NCBI RefSeq assembly: GCF_008831285.2
Contig: NC_045144.1
Coordinates: 13,815,858-13,879,857 of the forward strand
Source of the DNA: Nymphaea colorata
Lineage: Eukaryota > Streptophyta > Magnoliopsida > Nymphaeales > Nymphaeaceae
DNA length: 64,000 bases
Direction of reading: 5' to 3'
Shown here: in pieces, positions 13,072 through 24,699 of the stretch
Layout: the number at the start of each line of letters is the position of its first letter
Numbering within the stretch: the stretch's first letter is position 1
Notes under the pieces: generated by a model
What the model saw: the letters and a program-made list of their open reading frames with translations, nothing else
Database searches by the model: none
What the model was told of the DNA's origin: nothing
Position numbers and translations under genes: made by a program

Positions 13072-13710
13072 ATGGTAGAATCTCGTGGAGCAACAGGGCC
13101 TTCATCAGACTCAATGTCGTCCACTCAAGATGATAGCCCATCTTACCTCCATTATTCAGATGTTTCTCAACAACTCTTTGAAGTTAATTATGAAACATGG
13201 AAAAGAGCTATGACCATGGCATTTTTAGTCAAGAATAAGATGGATGTTGTCGATGTCTTTCATCTATTGCAGTCATCAAAGGTTGGAGTCTTTTTCAAGT
13301 TGACGTCAACAATGTTTTCTTCCGTGGTGATCCACATAACGAAGTCTACATGGCTCTTCCTCCCAGCTTTACCAAACATGCGAAGATAAGGTGTGTCGGC
13401 TAAAAAAATCTTTTTATGGTCTCAAATAGTCATCTTGCAATTGGTTTTAAAATTAGCAGAGACTCTAAACAACTTGGCTTCTCTCAATCCAAGGCAGATT
13501 ATTCCTTCTTTTCCAATGTCAATAAATGAGGCAATGTTTTCATCATTGTGTATGTTAATGACATAATCATCGCAAGAGACAAGACCATTAAAAAGTTGAA
13601 AGTCATGATCAAGAGTAAACTTTGGTTGAAAGATTTGGGGAATTAAAATATTTCTTGGGCATTGAAGTAGCTCAATCCAAGAAAGAGATCTTTTTATCCC
13701 AAAAGAAATA
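13072..13710 (+). pseudogene. copia gag start joined to reverse transcriptase remnant
   Basis: The ATG at 13072, just after the primer-binding site, opens a gag-like N-terminus (MVESRGATGPSS, then an NYETWKRAM segment typical of copia gag). Near 13270-13285 the sequence switches to reverse-transcriptase coding in another frame: a QVDVNNVFLRGD motif, then NEVYMALPPSF, and further on a YGLK-like segment. This is the signature of a large internal deletion. The catalytic YVDD box is present as Tyr-Val-Asn-Asp (13551-13562), so the first active-site aspartate is lost. Several frame changes and stops follow. The product cannot be an active polymerase. Confidence 0.8.
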
Positions 13711-14057
13711 CACAATTGATGTGCTACATGAAGCCCAATACAATGATTCTAAACTTAGTGGAACACCCATATAGCAGCATTTGAAATTTGATGATGAAAA
13801 GGGATAATCATTAAAAGATCTCACATTTTCAGAAAAAGAATCAGTCAATTAGTCTATCTAATCATTACACGACTCAATATTTTGCACAATGTTCACATGT
13901 TGAGTCATTTATGTTTCAGCCAAGAACAAAACACTTAGAGGCATCTTTCAGGATTCTTTGGTACATCAAGTCCACAACTAGTTATGAGGTTCTTTTATCA
14001 TTCCATAGTAACATCTTGGTCAAAGCTTTTTAAGAGTCTGATTAAGCATCTTGCCCA

Positions 14058-14500
14058 ATGACAAGGAGTTCCACTTTAGGTTTTTGCATTTTCATCAAAG
14101 AGAGCCCAATATTATGGAATGTCAAGAAACAAACAACTTTTTTGAGGTCCATGGCGGAAGCCAAATGTAAAGCATTGGCATTGACCTCTTGCGGGATGAC
14201 TTGGATAAGGTATATTCTTAATTTTCTTGGAATTGCTCATCACCAACCAATGGAATTTCATTGTGACTATCAAGTGGGAATCCACATTTCTGCAAATCCA
14301 GTGTTCATGAAAGAACTAAACATATAAAAATCAATTGCCATGTTGTTCGAGAAAAGATCCAAAGCAAGGAGATTTGTGCTAAGCAAATTGACAATGAAAA
14401 TCAAATTGTAGACGTATTTGCAAAGGCGTTGGGAAAGGACTCATTCGTCAAATTCAGATGCAAGTTGGGCCTGCTTGATCTTGGAGCACCAACTTGAGGG
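14058..14500 (+). pseudogene. copia RNase H remnant
   Basis: The frame 14058-14327 reads as the copia RNase H domain: MTRSSTLGFCIFI (family: RRSTSGYC.FLG), then SMAEAKCKALA (family: SSAEAEYRALA) and MTWIRYIL. A stop and frame change follow near 14328. Further match continues to about 14490 in another frame, with the usual 'VDVFAKAL' ending (family: ADIFTKPL) shortly before the polypurine tract. It is the 3' end of the deleted copia element. Confidence 0.8.
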
Positions 14501-14504
14501 GGAG

Positions 14505-14720
14505 TGTTGGACGTTGCAAATCTGTGCATATTATGAAATCACATAATGTTAGGAATCATTATAACAATAACTTTATTTTTGGTAAAATGTTGCATTTGCA
14601 TGAAGCCAGGGAATGGACATTGCTAGTCCTTATCCTCCAACATTTTAAATTCTTGTATTGTTCATGAGTAATGAAATTGTATTGCTTCATTCCTTGTTTT
14701 CTATTATCGTACATATTCAT
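14505..14720 (+). repeat. 3' LTR of the small copia element
   Basis: Follows the polypurine tract directly and begins TGTTGG. It pairs with the LTR at 12825. The right limit is uncertain by about 8 bp. Confidence 0.85.
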
Positions 14721-14949
14721 GTCATGGTCAATAACTAACCTTAGCATGCACTGCTATAGGCTGCCCTTGCCATAGGTCTTGTGCTAAAAAATAATTAGGC
14801 AAGGGTAGGGTAGCATCCATGGTCAAAAGGTTTTTGGTCACGACACATCATTTTATTGGCCATGATGTAGGCAGTGGCTAATAATATAATTGGTGGCCTG
14901 AACCAAATTGAGTGAGTATCAATACTACAATAGCTTTTTTCATGCATTA

Positions 14950-14951
14950 TC

Positions 14952-15004
<53 letters not shown>
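14950..15004. repeat. Compound (AT)n(GT)n(AT)n microsatellite
   Basis: Alternating AT, then about a dozen GT units, then AT again. The short frame reading through it is not a gene. Confidence 0.95.
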
Positions 15005-15006
<2 letters not shown>

Positions 15007-18000
15007 GAGAAAAAATTTCCACAAAATAAAATTTCATTGCAAAAAGAGTTACACAATATTGAGTTCAGTTATTGATATAAAATAAAAAAGTTTATGCATG
15101 TGTTCTGACTGTGCCCATTGATCAAGTATCATTTCAATCTTATTAACTTCAAATTGACTTGTTGCGTCCAACTCTTGGGCCATAACCATCAAATACAACT
15201 ATACTTGTTCTTGAGCATGCTAACCTATTGCTGCATACATTATTCTTATAAAAGCAGTGAGATGAGATTGAAAGCTCTATAAATTAACTTCAAATATTTA
15301 CATTAATTGCTAGCCATAGAAGCTACAACCATAGTAGACTTGTAGTTGTAAATGATAACCTCTTACCAAAGATGAGTAATAATAGCCATAGAAGCTACAA
15401 CCATAGTATAGAACACCTCATCAGCATCCCTCAATTCATCAACAAGTACTGGGCACTTCCTGACTTGGAGAGGAGAGATATTTTTCAGTTAACCCATGGT
15501 TCTGAGCATTAAGAAACATTTGTCCAAAGGGTTTTGAAATATCATATTTTCAATGAGTTACATTTCAACTAAGAAAGAAATTTAGCTAGTTAACACATAA
15601 CTCAAAGTCAAAGGATACTGCTTTCAATTATTTGACTTAAAAGACATGTCTCAATTAGAGATGTAAATAGAGATATTTGGAAGATGCATGTACTGTAACT
15701 AACAATGCATTTATTATAAATAAACAATAAAATGCTAATGTAGAAGGCAAATGATAATTTTCTAGAAAGCCAAAGAAAAACACATTCATCTTTCAATTAA
15801 AGGAAGAAAGAAGACAAAGATTCTAAACTGATCATATATATCTTCACTAAGACATTGTCATAGTATCAGCCATTTCGACATGCTATAGCCCATACTAATT
15901 GTGCATAATGAGGAACAACCTTATTGTTGGAAACTATGATGAAAATAGGATCTTAGATCAATTAACATCTTATTATATAAGTAGTAAAACAGTTTTAAGT
16001 AGTATTATTAGATATTTGCACAAAGTTTTGTTTGAAGTATCATATTAGCCCCTCGTCCAAATAATGAAAGTAATCTTGAAGATTGTGGGGCTATACCGCT
16101 ATATAACTGTGTGACCTTTTAGTACTTAACTGAAAAAATGATATACACCATCAATCCGCATAGTGAGATTTGACATGATAGTTATACAAACAAAAACACC
16201 AATTAAGTAACCAACAAACAAGAGACTAGTTGTCTTGAGACTAGCTGTCATGCATTAAAAGATCGAATCCAGGCTGGACCCACAATATTACACAAGTGCA
16301 CATCCAAACCTTGAAGTAGTAGTTAGAATCCAAAAACCAGACCATATACAACTCATTTTAAACCCAAAATGGGGGCTAGGAGACAGGCAATTATAGTGCA
16401 CAACAAAACTAAGCAGAAGGAAGATTTTAGGTAACAATTTGCATATTATTGCAATATCATGCTGCATAGTCATATAAGCTCTTTTAACATTGTTTTCTGA
16501 TGGTCCATGAAGTAGACATGATATTGATAATTATTTTGTAGAATGTAAGGCTGACTAAGGATGGTGCCCAAGAAATCATTGTCAACTTGATCATGTTGCA
16601 AGGAGATTTGTTCTTATAAGTAAGCATCAGCTATAGAAATTAATTTATCTCATTAACACAGTTCAAAATTTCATAGAGACAAATAAGCAAAAAAGACAAT
16701 TAACTTAAAATAGTCAATTTAGACAAATCATATGCAAAATGAAGTGATGACATCTGTTTCACAACTGAGATGTACTTTGGTTGCTACTCCAAAATACCCT
16801 TATTTATATGTTGTTTTGGACTGATTTAAAAACCGTTCATTAATGTTGTATGCAAATGGTAATACAGTGACCTAAGAGGAATATACAAGGTGTTAGTTGA
16901 ATATCTTACATCAAGTTCTAAACTTGTCATTTCTATTATTTAAGCTTTATCTTACTGGTATCACTTGTAAGGATTTGTAGTTAAGACTAAGCTTCAATTT
17001 GAAAAAATGGACACAATAATGAATGTAGATGGAAACAACTTGACACTTCCTATTTTACATTCAAGCATCAAATGTACATGGAAATGTAGCTACTAATTTC
17101 AGTATGCAACAAAAATGATGGTTAATGGAAATAACTCATGCATAATTTTTTTTTTCCCATGAAGCTATAGGAAAATAGCTTCCAACAGGATGTTGAAAAC
17201 CTACATGATGTCATACACCGGGTGCAAAAAATCATAGAACAGAAATAACACCCAACTCACCCACGAGAATTCCATCCCCTCCCCCCATGTATAACCCATA
17301 CATTAAATAGTATGCCATAAGACAAGTTGTTTAAAGCCAGAACCTTACTTCGAAAAAATACATAATTTCTAACCAGCCATATGCGTCACCATGTTATAAC
17401 CAACTAGGTCCTCCATAGTCTTGTAGCATGTTTTTGATTGTCTGATCTCGTATGGTTCCATAATTAGGTCACGAATCTTGGAGTCACTTCTAACAATCAC
17501 TCTTGGTAAATGCGATGTTCTGTCATAAACTTCTTTATAACTGGGCAGTCCCAAAACAGTGATTGATGTTTTCCTCATCTGTTCTACAAATTCAACGCTA
17601 ACTAGCTATGTGCATGGAATCCTACATTTTTTAAATTATGGTCCACGAGCAACCAATGGTCCATGAGCAACCAATCCCGTAAGATGAACAAAGTAAAAAA
17701 CTATGCCTTGGTGATGGCCCTGTCCTCCATAATGTGTTCCTTAGAAAACACCCAATGAAGACACCATCCACCGAAAAGCCGCTCGTCCTTGTGTAATGTC
17801 ACAATTCCTATCTTGAAAATATTGGAAAGCTTTGTTGCATGATGACCAAATATTTGACTTCTATCCAACCATTTTAATGGGGATCTTAGGCTCATTGGCA
17901 GCTAATTCATCCTTATTTATGAGAAACACAGCCCAAGAATCACGAGGGATAAAAATAAGGCAATCACCAAATCTGCAAATTTATTCAAAGATGAGTTTGG

Positions 18001-19281
18001 TCTACGAACTCTGGTGTAGTGCAGGTTTGGTTCGGAATGCTCAGGGCCTCTCCTTTTGGACGTTGGATTCTTTCTAGGGTGTGTCTTAGCAACCTTGAAC
18101 TTGTTCTCAAGCAATAATTCAGTCTGCTTGATTTGAGATTGTGGTACGCTGACACCCAGCAAATGGAGAAATTCACATGCCAGTTGACCAAGGGGAAAAG
18201 CGTGCTGGTGGGAAGAAGAAGAAAGGATGGGTTCCATAGGGGGCAGTAAATGGGATAGTTGGGATGAGGGCTGCTGAATTGGAAATGCGTGTTGCAGGAA
18301 TTAAGAAATACATCTGAACTTGGTTGGATAAAGATCCTACCCACTGGCTAGCTGAAGGGGACACCAGAAATGAGAAGGGGACGGTTCGATTTATGGTGGG
18401 ATTTTGGCATAAGAAACCATGTGGCAGATTCCATAGAGCGTTTTGGCATAAGGGTGAGCGATTACCTTGTGCGCACCCCACCCGAATGGCTCAACAACCA
18501 CATCTGATTTACTAAATTCATTACAGCCGCCTGTTCCCAATGCCACACAGGGAACATGAAGGACCAGCATAATCCTTAACCTCTGCCTTGTGCAATAAAT
18601 GCCGTGCATCACTCTCGTGTGAGGTAATGGAGTCTGAACCGTCACCCTGTACCCAGTCACCATCTCCAACAAGCTCACGCTGTTTTGCCTGCGCAATGGA
18701 GGATGACAATCAAGAAAGCAGGTAAGAAATGGCTGACCATTGAGGTGACCTTGTGTCTCCCTCTCGACCTTTTTTTCTTTTTTATTGTTCTGATGCCATT
18801 GAGGCTGTCCAATGAAAAATGGAAAGAATGGCTTCAATTGTATTCATCGGATATGTCGGAAGTGTTATATGCCCCTTCCGACTATATATATATATACGTA
18901 CATATAAACACCCCCAAGACTGTAACCTTTTTCAAAGTTCATAATCCACATATTAGTTTACGAACAAGTTCACTTGTGAAAGGCCACTGCTTCATGTTTT
19001 AAATAATATTGTACAGTAGATTTTTTTTTAAAAAAAAATTGTATCAAGCAGAACCTTTAGAACCAAAAGTGTTATCAATGGTCTGCATTGGCGAACTTGT
19101 TAACTGCCGATCTTGGTTTTCCATAACAAAAATGGTTTTCAACATAAAAATTGACATCTTATTACTTTATTAATATGTCAATAAAATGTTTACAGCTGAT
19201 ATAAGCCAAGCCCGCTAACAGGGTCATCTTATTATCAACATGATGCATATCGATATGTGCAGGCCAATATATTCAATGTTG

Positions 19282-19283
<2 letters not shown>

Positions 19284-19337
<54 letters not shown>
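19284..19337. repeat. (AT)n microsatellite
   Basis: Uninterrupted alternating A and T for over 50 bp. Confidence 0.95.
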
Positions 19338-19341
<4 letters not shown>

Positions 19342-19743
19342 TTTTATCCGCATTTAAATCTGAATTTTAGTACAAATATATTAATATATGAAAAGACAGA
19401 TATGGTAAAGGGTACATCCAATTTGAATCCAATCTCTTGACATCCCAATTGTTGTCAGAGAAATTGCTAACAAGTTTTCGTGTTCTTGAACTTGAAGTTC
19501 TCTCAACAATAATTTAATCCAAAGTGATTCACTTGTAGGTCTTGCAAGAGCTATTCAGCTTCTGTTGAAGAACAAGTAGTGTTTTTGGCTTGTTTGATGC
19601 AAAAAATATAATATTTGTCCGAAGGTACAAAAGGTATTCGTGTGATGAATCTATATCATCTAGATGACTTGCCCAAAGAAGGTAGATGACTACAATGAAC
19701 TAAACTTTGAAAAGTGTAAACCATAGCCAACGGCCAAGTTAGT

Positions 19744-20233
19744 ATACCTTAATGTGGATTTTACATATGGGTAATGCTCATCATTTGGCTACTGCACAAA
19801 CTGACATGCCTTATCATAAAAAAGGCAACACCATGCCTAGTAAATGTAGTAGATTGGAGTCCCGTGACATGTCTGTATAGAGTTGCATATGAATAATCAA
19901 GGAGCTGTTTTTCCTGCCTTGAGAGGCTGATATTGGCAGCAATAAGCATTCCCATAAAACTTATATTGATCCATTTGAGGTCAACAACCCCCTTAATATA
20001 CCTTAATATGTATTTTACACATGATTAATGCTCATCACTTGTTTACTGCACAAGCTGATATGCTCTATCATAGCAATGGCAATGCCACCCCTGATAAATG
20101 TAGCGTATTGGGGTCCCCCCAACTTGTCTGTATAGAGTTGCATATGAATATTCAAGAAGCTGCCTTTCTTACCTTAAGAGGGTGATATTGGTAGCAATAA
20201 GCATTCTTGTGACCGTACATTGATCCATTTGAG
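19744..20233. repeat. Tandem duplication (unit 253 bp) inside the copia relic
   Basis: 19744-19979 and 19997-20233 are homologous along their length: both start 'tataccttaat', share 'gtctgtatagagttgcatatga' in the middle and end 'gatccatttgag'. The unit covers the end of the reverse-transcriptase region. A second, shorter duplication with a unit of about 54 bp lies just beyond, around 20250-20340 ('atagcattgttga' twice). Confidence 0.85.
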
Positions 20234-22430
20234 CCTTGATGAGCACTGCTTTCAAATAGCATTGTTGATTTAGGAGGATCCTATAATCTTGTTTAGTTCT
20301 TTCAGATAGCATTGTTGAGTTAGGAGGACCCTATCTTCTTCCCTAATGAGTTTTTACACCAAGAAAGTAGTTAAACTGTCCAACAAATTTAATGGAAAAT
20401 ATACTCCTGTTGGTTGTTATTACCTGTTAAACTTGAGAAGAAGATCTAGTTTCTAGCAACGATTGTATTGTAAACATAGATGAGAATCAAGACCAATGCA
20501 CCTCGATTTTTGAGAATGAATAGAGGCATGTCTTATAAGGATTCCTTGAGTCTTGTTGAAGAAAGTATAGCTTTAACTTTTCAAACCATGTTGTCGGTGC
20601 CCATTACAGTCCATTTTCAATTTTCAAACATGTTGATGTAGTCACTCAGCATCCAAATTTTGGAGGTTGTGCCATATATGTAAAATGCTCTTTCAATTCT
20701 CGAGGAAAAAAAAATACATAGTTTACATCGGAACTGCTATAGCGATTAATATTTTAATTATATCAATTTGCAACTTCTTCTGACACTGGTGGCTGAGATC
20801 CATGACAAAAAACTTAAAACTTTGTTCATTGAAGGCAACTTGTCTGCAACATATCTAGACACAAAAACGTGGTTGGAGAGGGTATCATAGCATAAGAAGT
20901 TTTGTGAACACTTTCATATACAATAAATTAATATGCAAGGTCAATTGTGATTTTGCATCAAATTTATTGGACGTAATGAATAAAGGATCGATAGAATGTG
21001 CAGCTAAAAAGCCTAAGATGCTCATAAGTAGGGATTTGAACTAATAAATGCTCATAAGGAGATTCTTCTTGAAGCCTTATTAATGGCACCATGTTAATAT
21101 GATAGAAGGTAGTTCTACAAAAGTCAAGAAATGCAATGGTAGACTGACATAAGTCATCAAGCTCATTCCCATCCATGTAACATATTGATCCTCTTAAGAG
21201 CTCCATTTCGATTGAGACTGTGAGGACATGTTGGCCATCACTCAATTCCTTTAAGAAATTCATCGAATTGGTAGTTAACAAATTGTCCACCACCATCACC
21301 ATGAAAGATTTTAATAGCAAAACCACATTTCTTTTCCATCTTGGTTTTAAAATGTTGAAAGCAATCGAAAGTTTCTGACTTAGGATGCAATGAAGGAAAA
21401 TAAATCATGTGAAGCATAAAAAATTATCCACAAAAAGGATTAATATTAATATGCTTCTTGAGCCACACAAGGGACCAGTCCCCATAGATCCCCATGCACA
21501 TTTCCAACAAGTGCATTAGCTCAAATTTCAATATTCTCCAACAGCAGTTTATGAGATTTATTAATTTAGTAGGTACAGAAAAACAAATGATTGAAATTTT
21601 TTCAATTGAAACAAGTTAACTTTTATGTAATCTATCTAGGAGTTGTTTAACGATGCTCAAGCCAACAATACTACAATTAAGTTGGCCTTTTATTTTGAGT
21701 AACAACACAGGCTAAAGGTGCATTTTCTTAGTTCATCTTCCATTGATAGAGATCATCATTAAGCTGTCCTTGATGCAGGATTTTCTTGGACTTCTTATTA
21801 TTTTACAAGAAACTTTGAATGATAAGGTTTGAAATAACTGTTATTATTTGCAGACTTGCAGCAAATTTGGCAACAAGAAGCACACGAAGAACATTCCTTA
21901 ATGTAACCTGGGAAGTCATGAAATGCACATTACATGTTCTGACCATGGTTAAGGCTGCTCTATTGCCAATTGTGACCTTGTTTGGTCTAGAATACTCAGT
22001 TTGATCCTTTACATTGGATGCCTCGGCTGTCATATGGTTGGGCACTATAGTGCCATGATACTGATTAGGATCATAAAAGGTCTCTATAGACCATGCAGTA
22101 GACGCCTTATGTGTCTCATAACATTGGCATGTCGTGTGGCTTTTGAACCACAAAATTGTCGAATTATATTATTTATGTCCAAACAAATAGAATTTTGATT
22201 TTGTGGCTCAATTAGATGAAGTTGCTCCTAATTGGTTGTCGTAGCTATTACGGAAGTTGGGCCAACTGTAACTATTGTAGTTTAATTGGATGATAGTTGT
22301 TGAAACGTCCACTACTCCCCTAACCATGCTTATTGTTCCACATTCCCCTAGCTTGAGGAACAACAGCAACAACCGATTTTTTCTATGCTAGGAAGAGTTT
22401 ATAAGAACTCGTTTTTCTCCATTAAAATGT
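19744..22430 (-). mobile_element. Ty1/copia retrotransposon relic, minus strand
   Basis: Reading the minus strand from high to low coordinates gives copia domains in order. About 22150-21800 is the gag end/protease junction: an NHMTAEASN segment, TEY, then KVTIGNRAAL, like family NHMT...VGNG. About 21350-20930 is the integrase core: a FHGDGGG motif, NEFLKEL-like and ELSDGQHV segments, then a FYHINMVPLIRL stretch. Coordinates 19960-19750 hold the end of reverse transcriptase (LYRHVTGLQ, then a TFTRHGVAF segment; family: YRS.VG.LQYLT.TRPDI.F). Stops and frame changes are frequent. LTRs were not identified. The stretch between 20.3 and 20.9 kb is too decayed to assign. Confidence 0.75.
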
Positions 22431-22499
22431 AGGTTGTGAATTTTATGAGTGTGAATTGAAAGCAGTCACAATAGTGATAATGCCTTTATAATTGAATTG

Positions 22500-22511
22500 G
22501 ATATATATATA

Positions 22512-22580
<69 letters not shown>
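22500..22580. repeat. (AT)n microsatellite
   Basis: About 80 bp of alternating AT with a single C interruption near 22512, next to the upstream end of the minus-strand copia relic. Confidence 0.95.
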
Positions 22581-22584
<4 letters not shown>

Positions 22585-22714
22585 AAAGAAATTGGTAGAA
22601 ACCAGACCATTACATCAGTGATAAAACCCAATGGTTTAATTTTTTGCTAAAAATTTATTTTAAATAAAATATGACAACTTAATATGTTTAAAAACTATTC
22701 GGATATTAAAATTT

Positions 22715-22820
22715 TACCAGGCCGGGCTAGCCCAGGCTGCCAAAATGGCACCCAGGCCGGCTTGAACCCGACTTCAAATTGGGCCGACTCAGCCCTGCCT
22801 GGCGCCCACCCCTAGTTGGG
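22715..22820 (-). repeat. GC-rich formula-like repeat fragment
   Basis: A GC-rich island in AT-rich DNA. On the minus strand it begins 'ctaggggtgggcgcc' and continues with alternating short GC-rich words (ggctgagtcggccc, then gcctgggctagcccgg). This style is common at the ends of non-autonomous hAT-like plant repeats, but the family assignment is inference. Confidence 0.5.
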
Positions 22821-23242
22821 CACCTCCAGCTAAGTACTCCATACAGGTCAAGTGTGTCATGTTGGTCCCTTGACAACTATCAAGTCAGAAAGCATGGTTG
22901 GTTATGTTAAGACTAAGCGTGATCTTAAACTTGCCATGGAGCAGGGATTCCAAGGCAAATATAATGCTATTTTCATCTGGTAACTTCAACAGAATGGTTA
23001 ATAATCAACACAATGATCTAGTTTATTCACATATTTTTAAGTCACTTTTTGCAAGAACACGACACTAATATGATTCCTATCTTGAGAAGCCTGGGGATCG
23101 AATGTAGGTTGATCATAGAGATTATTAACATGGGTTTTATGTCAACATGACCGCAAGCTCAACTCACCATAGGCCCGATTTTGGTTTTTGGTCCTACGTG
23201 TTATTTACGTGTCTTTATTGGCAATGGTGTCAACTGCTAGTA

Positions 23243-23610
23243 GGGATGTCAATGGATCGAATTTGAATTTGATATACCTTTAATTACCATATCTGATTTT
23301 GTGGATCTTCATATATTTTGATTCAGACAGATTCAAATGCGGATAAAAAAAGGCTTATACCATATCCGAATCCGACTCGAATTCTACAACCGAATCCAAC
23401 TTTTAAATTATATTCAATTCCAAAATGAATCCAACTTTTAATTATATCTGAATCCAATTTGAACCCGACTTTTAAGTCATGTCCTAATTCAATCTAAATC
23501 TGGTTTTTAATGACATTTGAATCCAATTAAAATATGAATTTTAAGCCATATGGAAATCCAACTTTTAATTTTATTTATTAGCTAATTTTGAAATATATCT
23601 ATCCTTAGAA
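23243..23610 (+). repeat. Repeat with reiterated 'atccgaatcc / atccaactttt' words
   Basis: It starts 'tagggatgtcaatgga' and then repeats short words (tatccgaatcc, aatccaacttttaa, gaacccgacttttaa) every 30-45 bp. This resembles a known style of plant hAT-like non-autonomous repeat that opens with 'aggggtgtcaatggat'. It encodes no protein. The right-hand end was not defined. Confidence 0.5.
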
Positions 23611-24699
23611 TTTGAATCTTTGTCAAATTTGATAAAGTAAGCTAAAAATATATTTTTTTAAACATGTACCAATATTGAAGTAATGTAGTAAATAATGAAT
23701 GATTCAATTCAAGTTGCCCACATATTGTATTTTGGACATCATAATTAAGGCACTAACATATCCAATGAAGGCATGTGCAACTGCATGGTTAAATCACGAG
23801 TACCAGGCCATTTATGTTCGACCTTGGTGTTGTATTCCATTTAGTAAGGTAATAGTTACCAAGGGAAAGTTTTCATACATTTTTACAATTTCCTTGAACA
23901 AAATGGTGTGTAACATGCTTCTGCTATAGGCTGAACCAACTCCATAGATATATATAAGAAAATAAAAGTTGATCAACACTTGTGAAAGAATGAACAGTCA
24001 AATGTTTCAAAATGTAGCTTACAAGGATTTACCCATTTTAAGTAATAAGAATCACAACAAGGTAATATGTACAAACATATAAGAGAACTACCAAATGGAT
24101 TATAAAAACCCAACCTTAACCTCACATCAGACCAAACTTGATTGGTGGTATTAGTCAAACCTATTGAGAGAGAACAAAAGGAAGGGAGGGAGGGAGGGGC
24201 AGGGGAGAGAGAGAGAACAAACATAACTATATATGAGTCACATCACATCATCAAACTTCATTCTCTAAAGCACTTAAACTTCAATTTTCAAAATTGTACT
24301 TATGTATTGTTCTTTGATGCAACAAGCAACTAGACATGACCAACAAGCAACTAGACGAGTCATCCCTTGACAACCTCAACAAGGGAACATTTTCACCATT
24401 TAATAGAGCTTGCAAGGATTGTCTTTCAATGCCTCAACTTGCCTATGTATATATGTTTTCATTATTTTGATATACATATTTCAACCATATTGATACTATA
24501 TTGAGGATAATGCTATCAAATTAACCTGCATTATGTAAGAATAATAATAATCAATTAAATAAACTTATTAAACATAAATAACTATAGGTTTTAATTGATA
24601 TAAATAAAGTAAATAAGTACAAAAAGAATATATACATCTAATTTATGACTCAATTTCAATGTTTGCATATGCAACTGGTGTTTCTTCTTCAGTTAAAAG

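Larger units (their letters stand above)
12825..14720 (+). mobile_element. Internally deleted Ty1/copia LTR retrotransposon
   Basis: Two direct copies of an LTR of about 205-215 bp flank 1.47 kb of internal sequence. The 5' LTR starts TGTTAGACGTTGC at 12825 and the 3' LTR starts TGTTGGACGTTGC at 14505. A primer-binding site close to the initiator-Met tRNA type (tagtatcagagc, 13037-13048) follows the 5' LTR. A polypurine tract (ttgaggggga, about 14494-14503) precedes the 3' LTR. The interior holds the gag start, then the end of reverse transcriptase and RNase H, while protease and integrase are missing. A full copia element is about 5 kb, so most of the middle is gone. No clean target-site duplication is visible. 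The LTRs differ at many positions, so the insertion is old. Confidence 0.9.
14721..19743. other. Long AT-rich interval without a recognisable gene
   Basis: 15.0-17.3 kb shows nothing recognisable on either strand. In 17.4-18.84 kb the base composition is less AT-rich and several minus-strand frames of 60-150 codons overlap (for example 18391-18837 and 18521-18709). They have no motif I can assign and could be pieces of a transposon ORF. A pure (AT)n microsatellite lies at 19284-19337. Confidence 0.4.

Noticed and set aside
18391-18837. 148-codon minus-strand frame as a gene
   Set aside because: It overlaps several other equally long frames on both strands, shows no recognisable motif and has no clear gene structure around it.
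22443-22631. Frame encoding a Tyr-Ile repeat protein
   Set aside because: It is translation of an (AT)n microsatellite; the same applies to 19240-19440.
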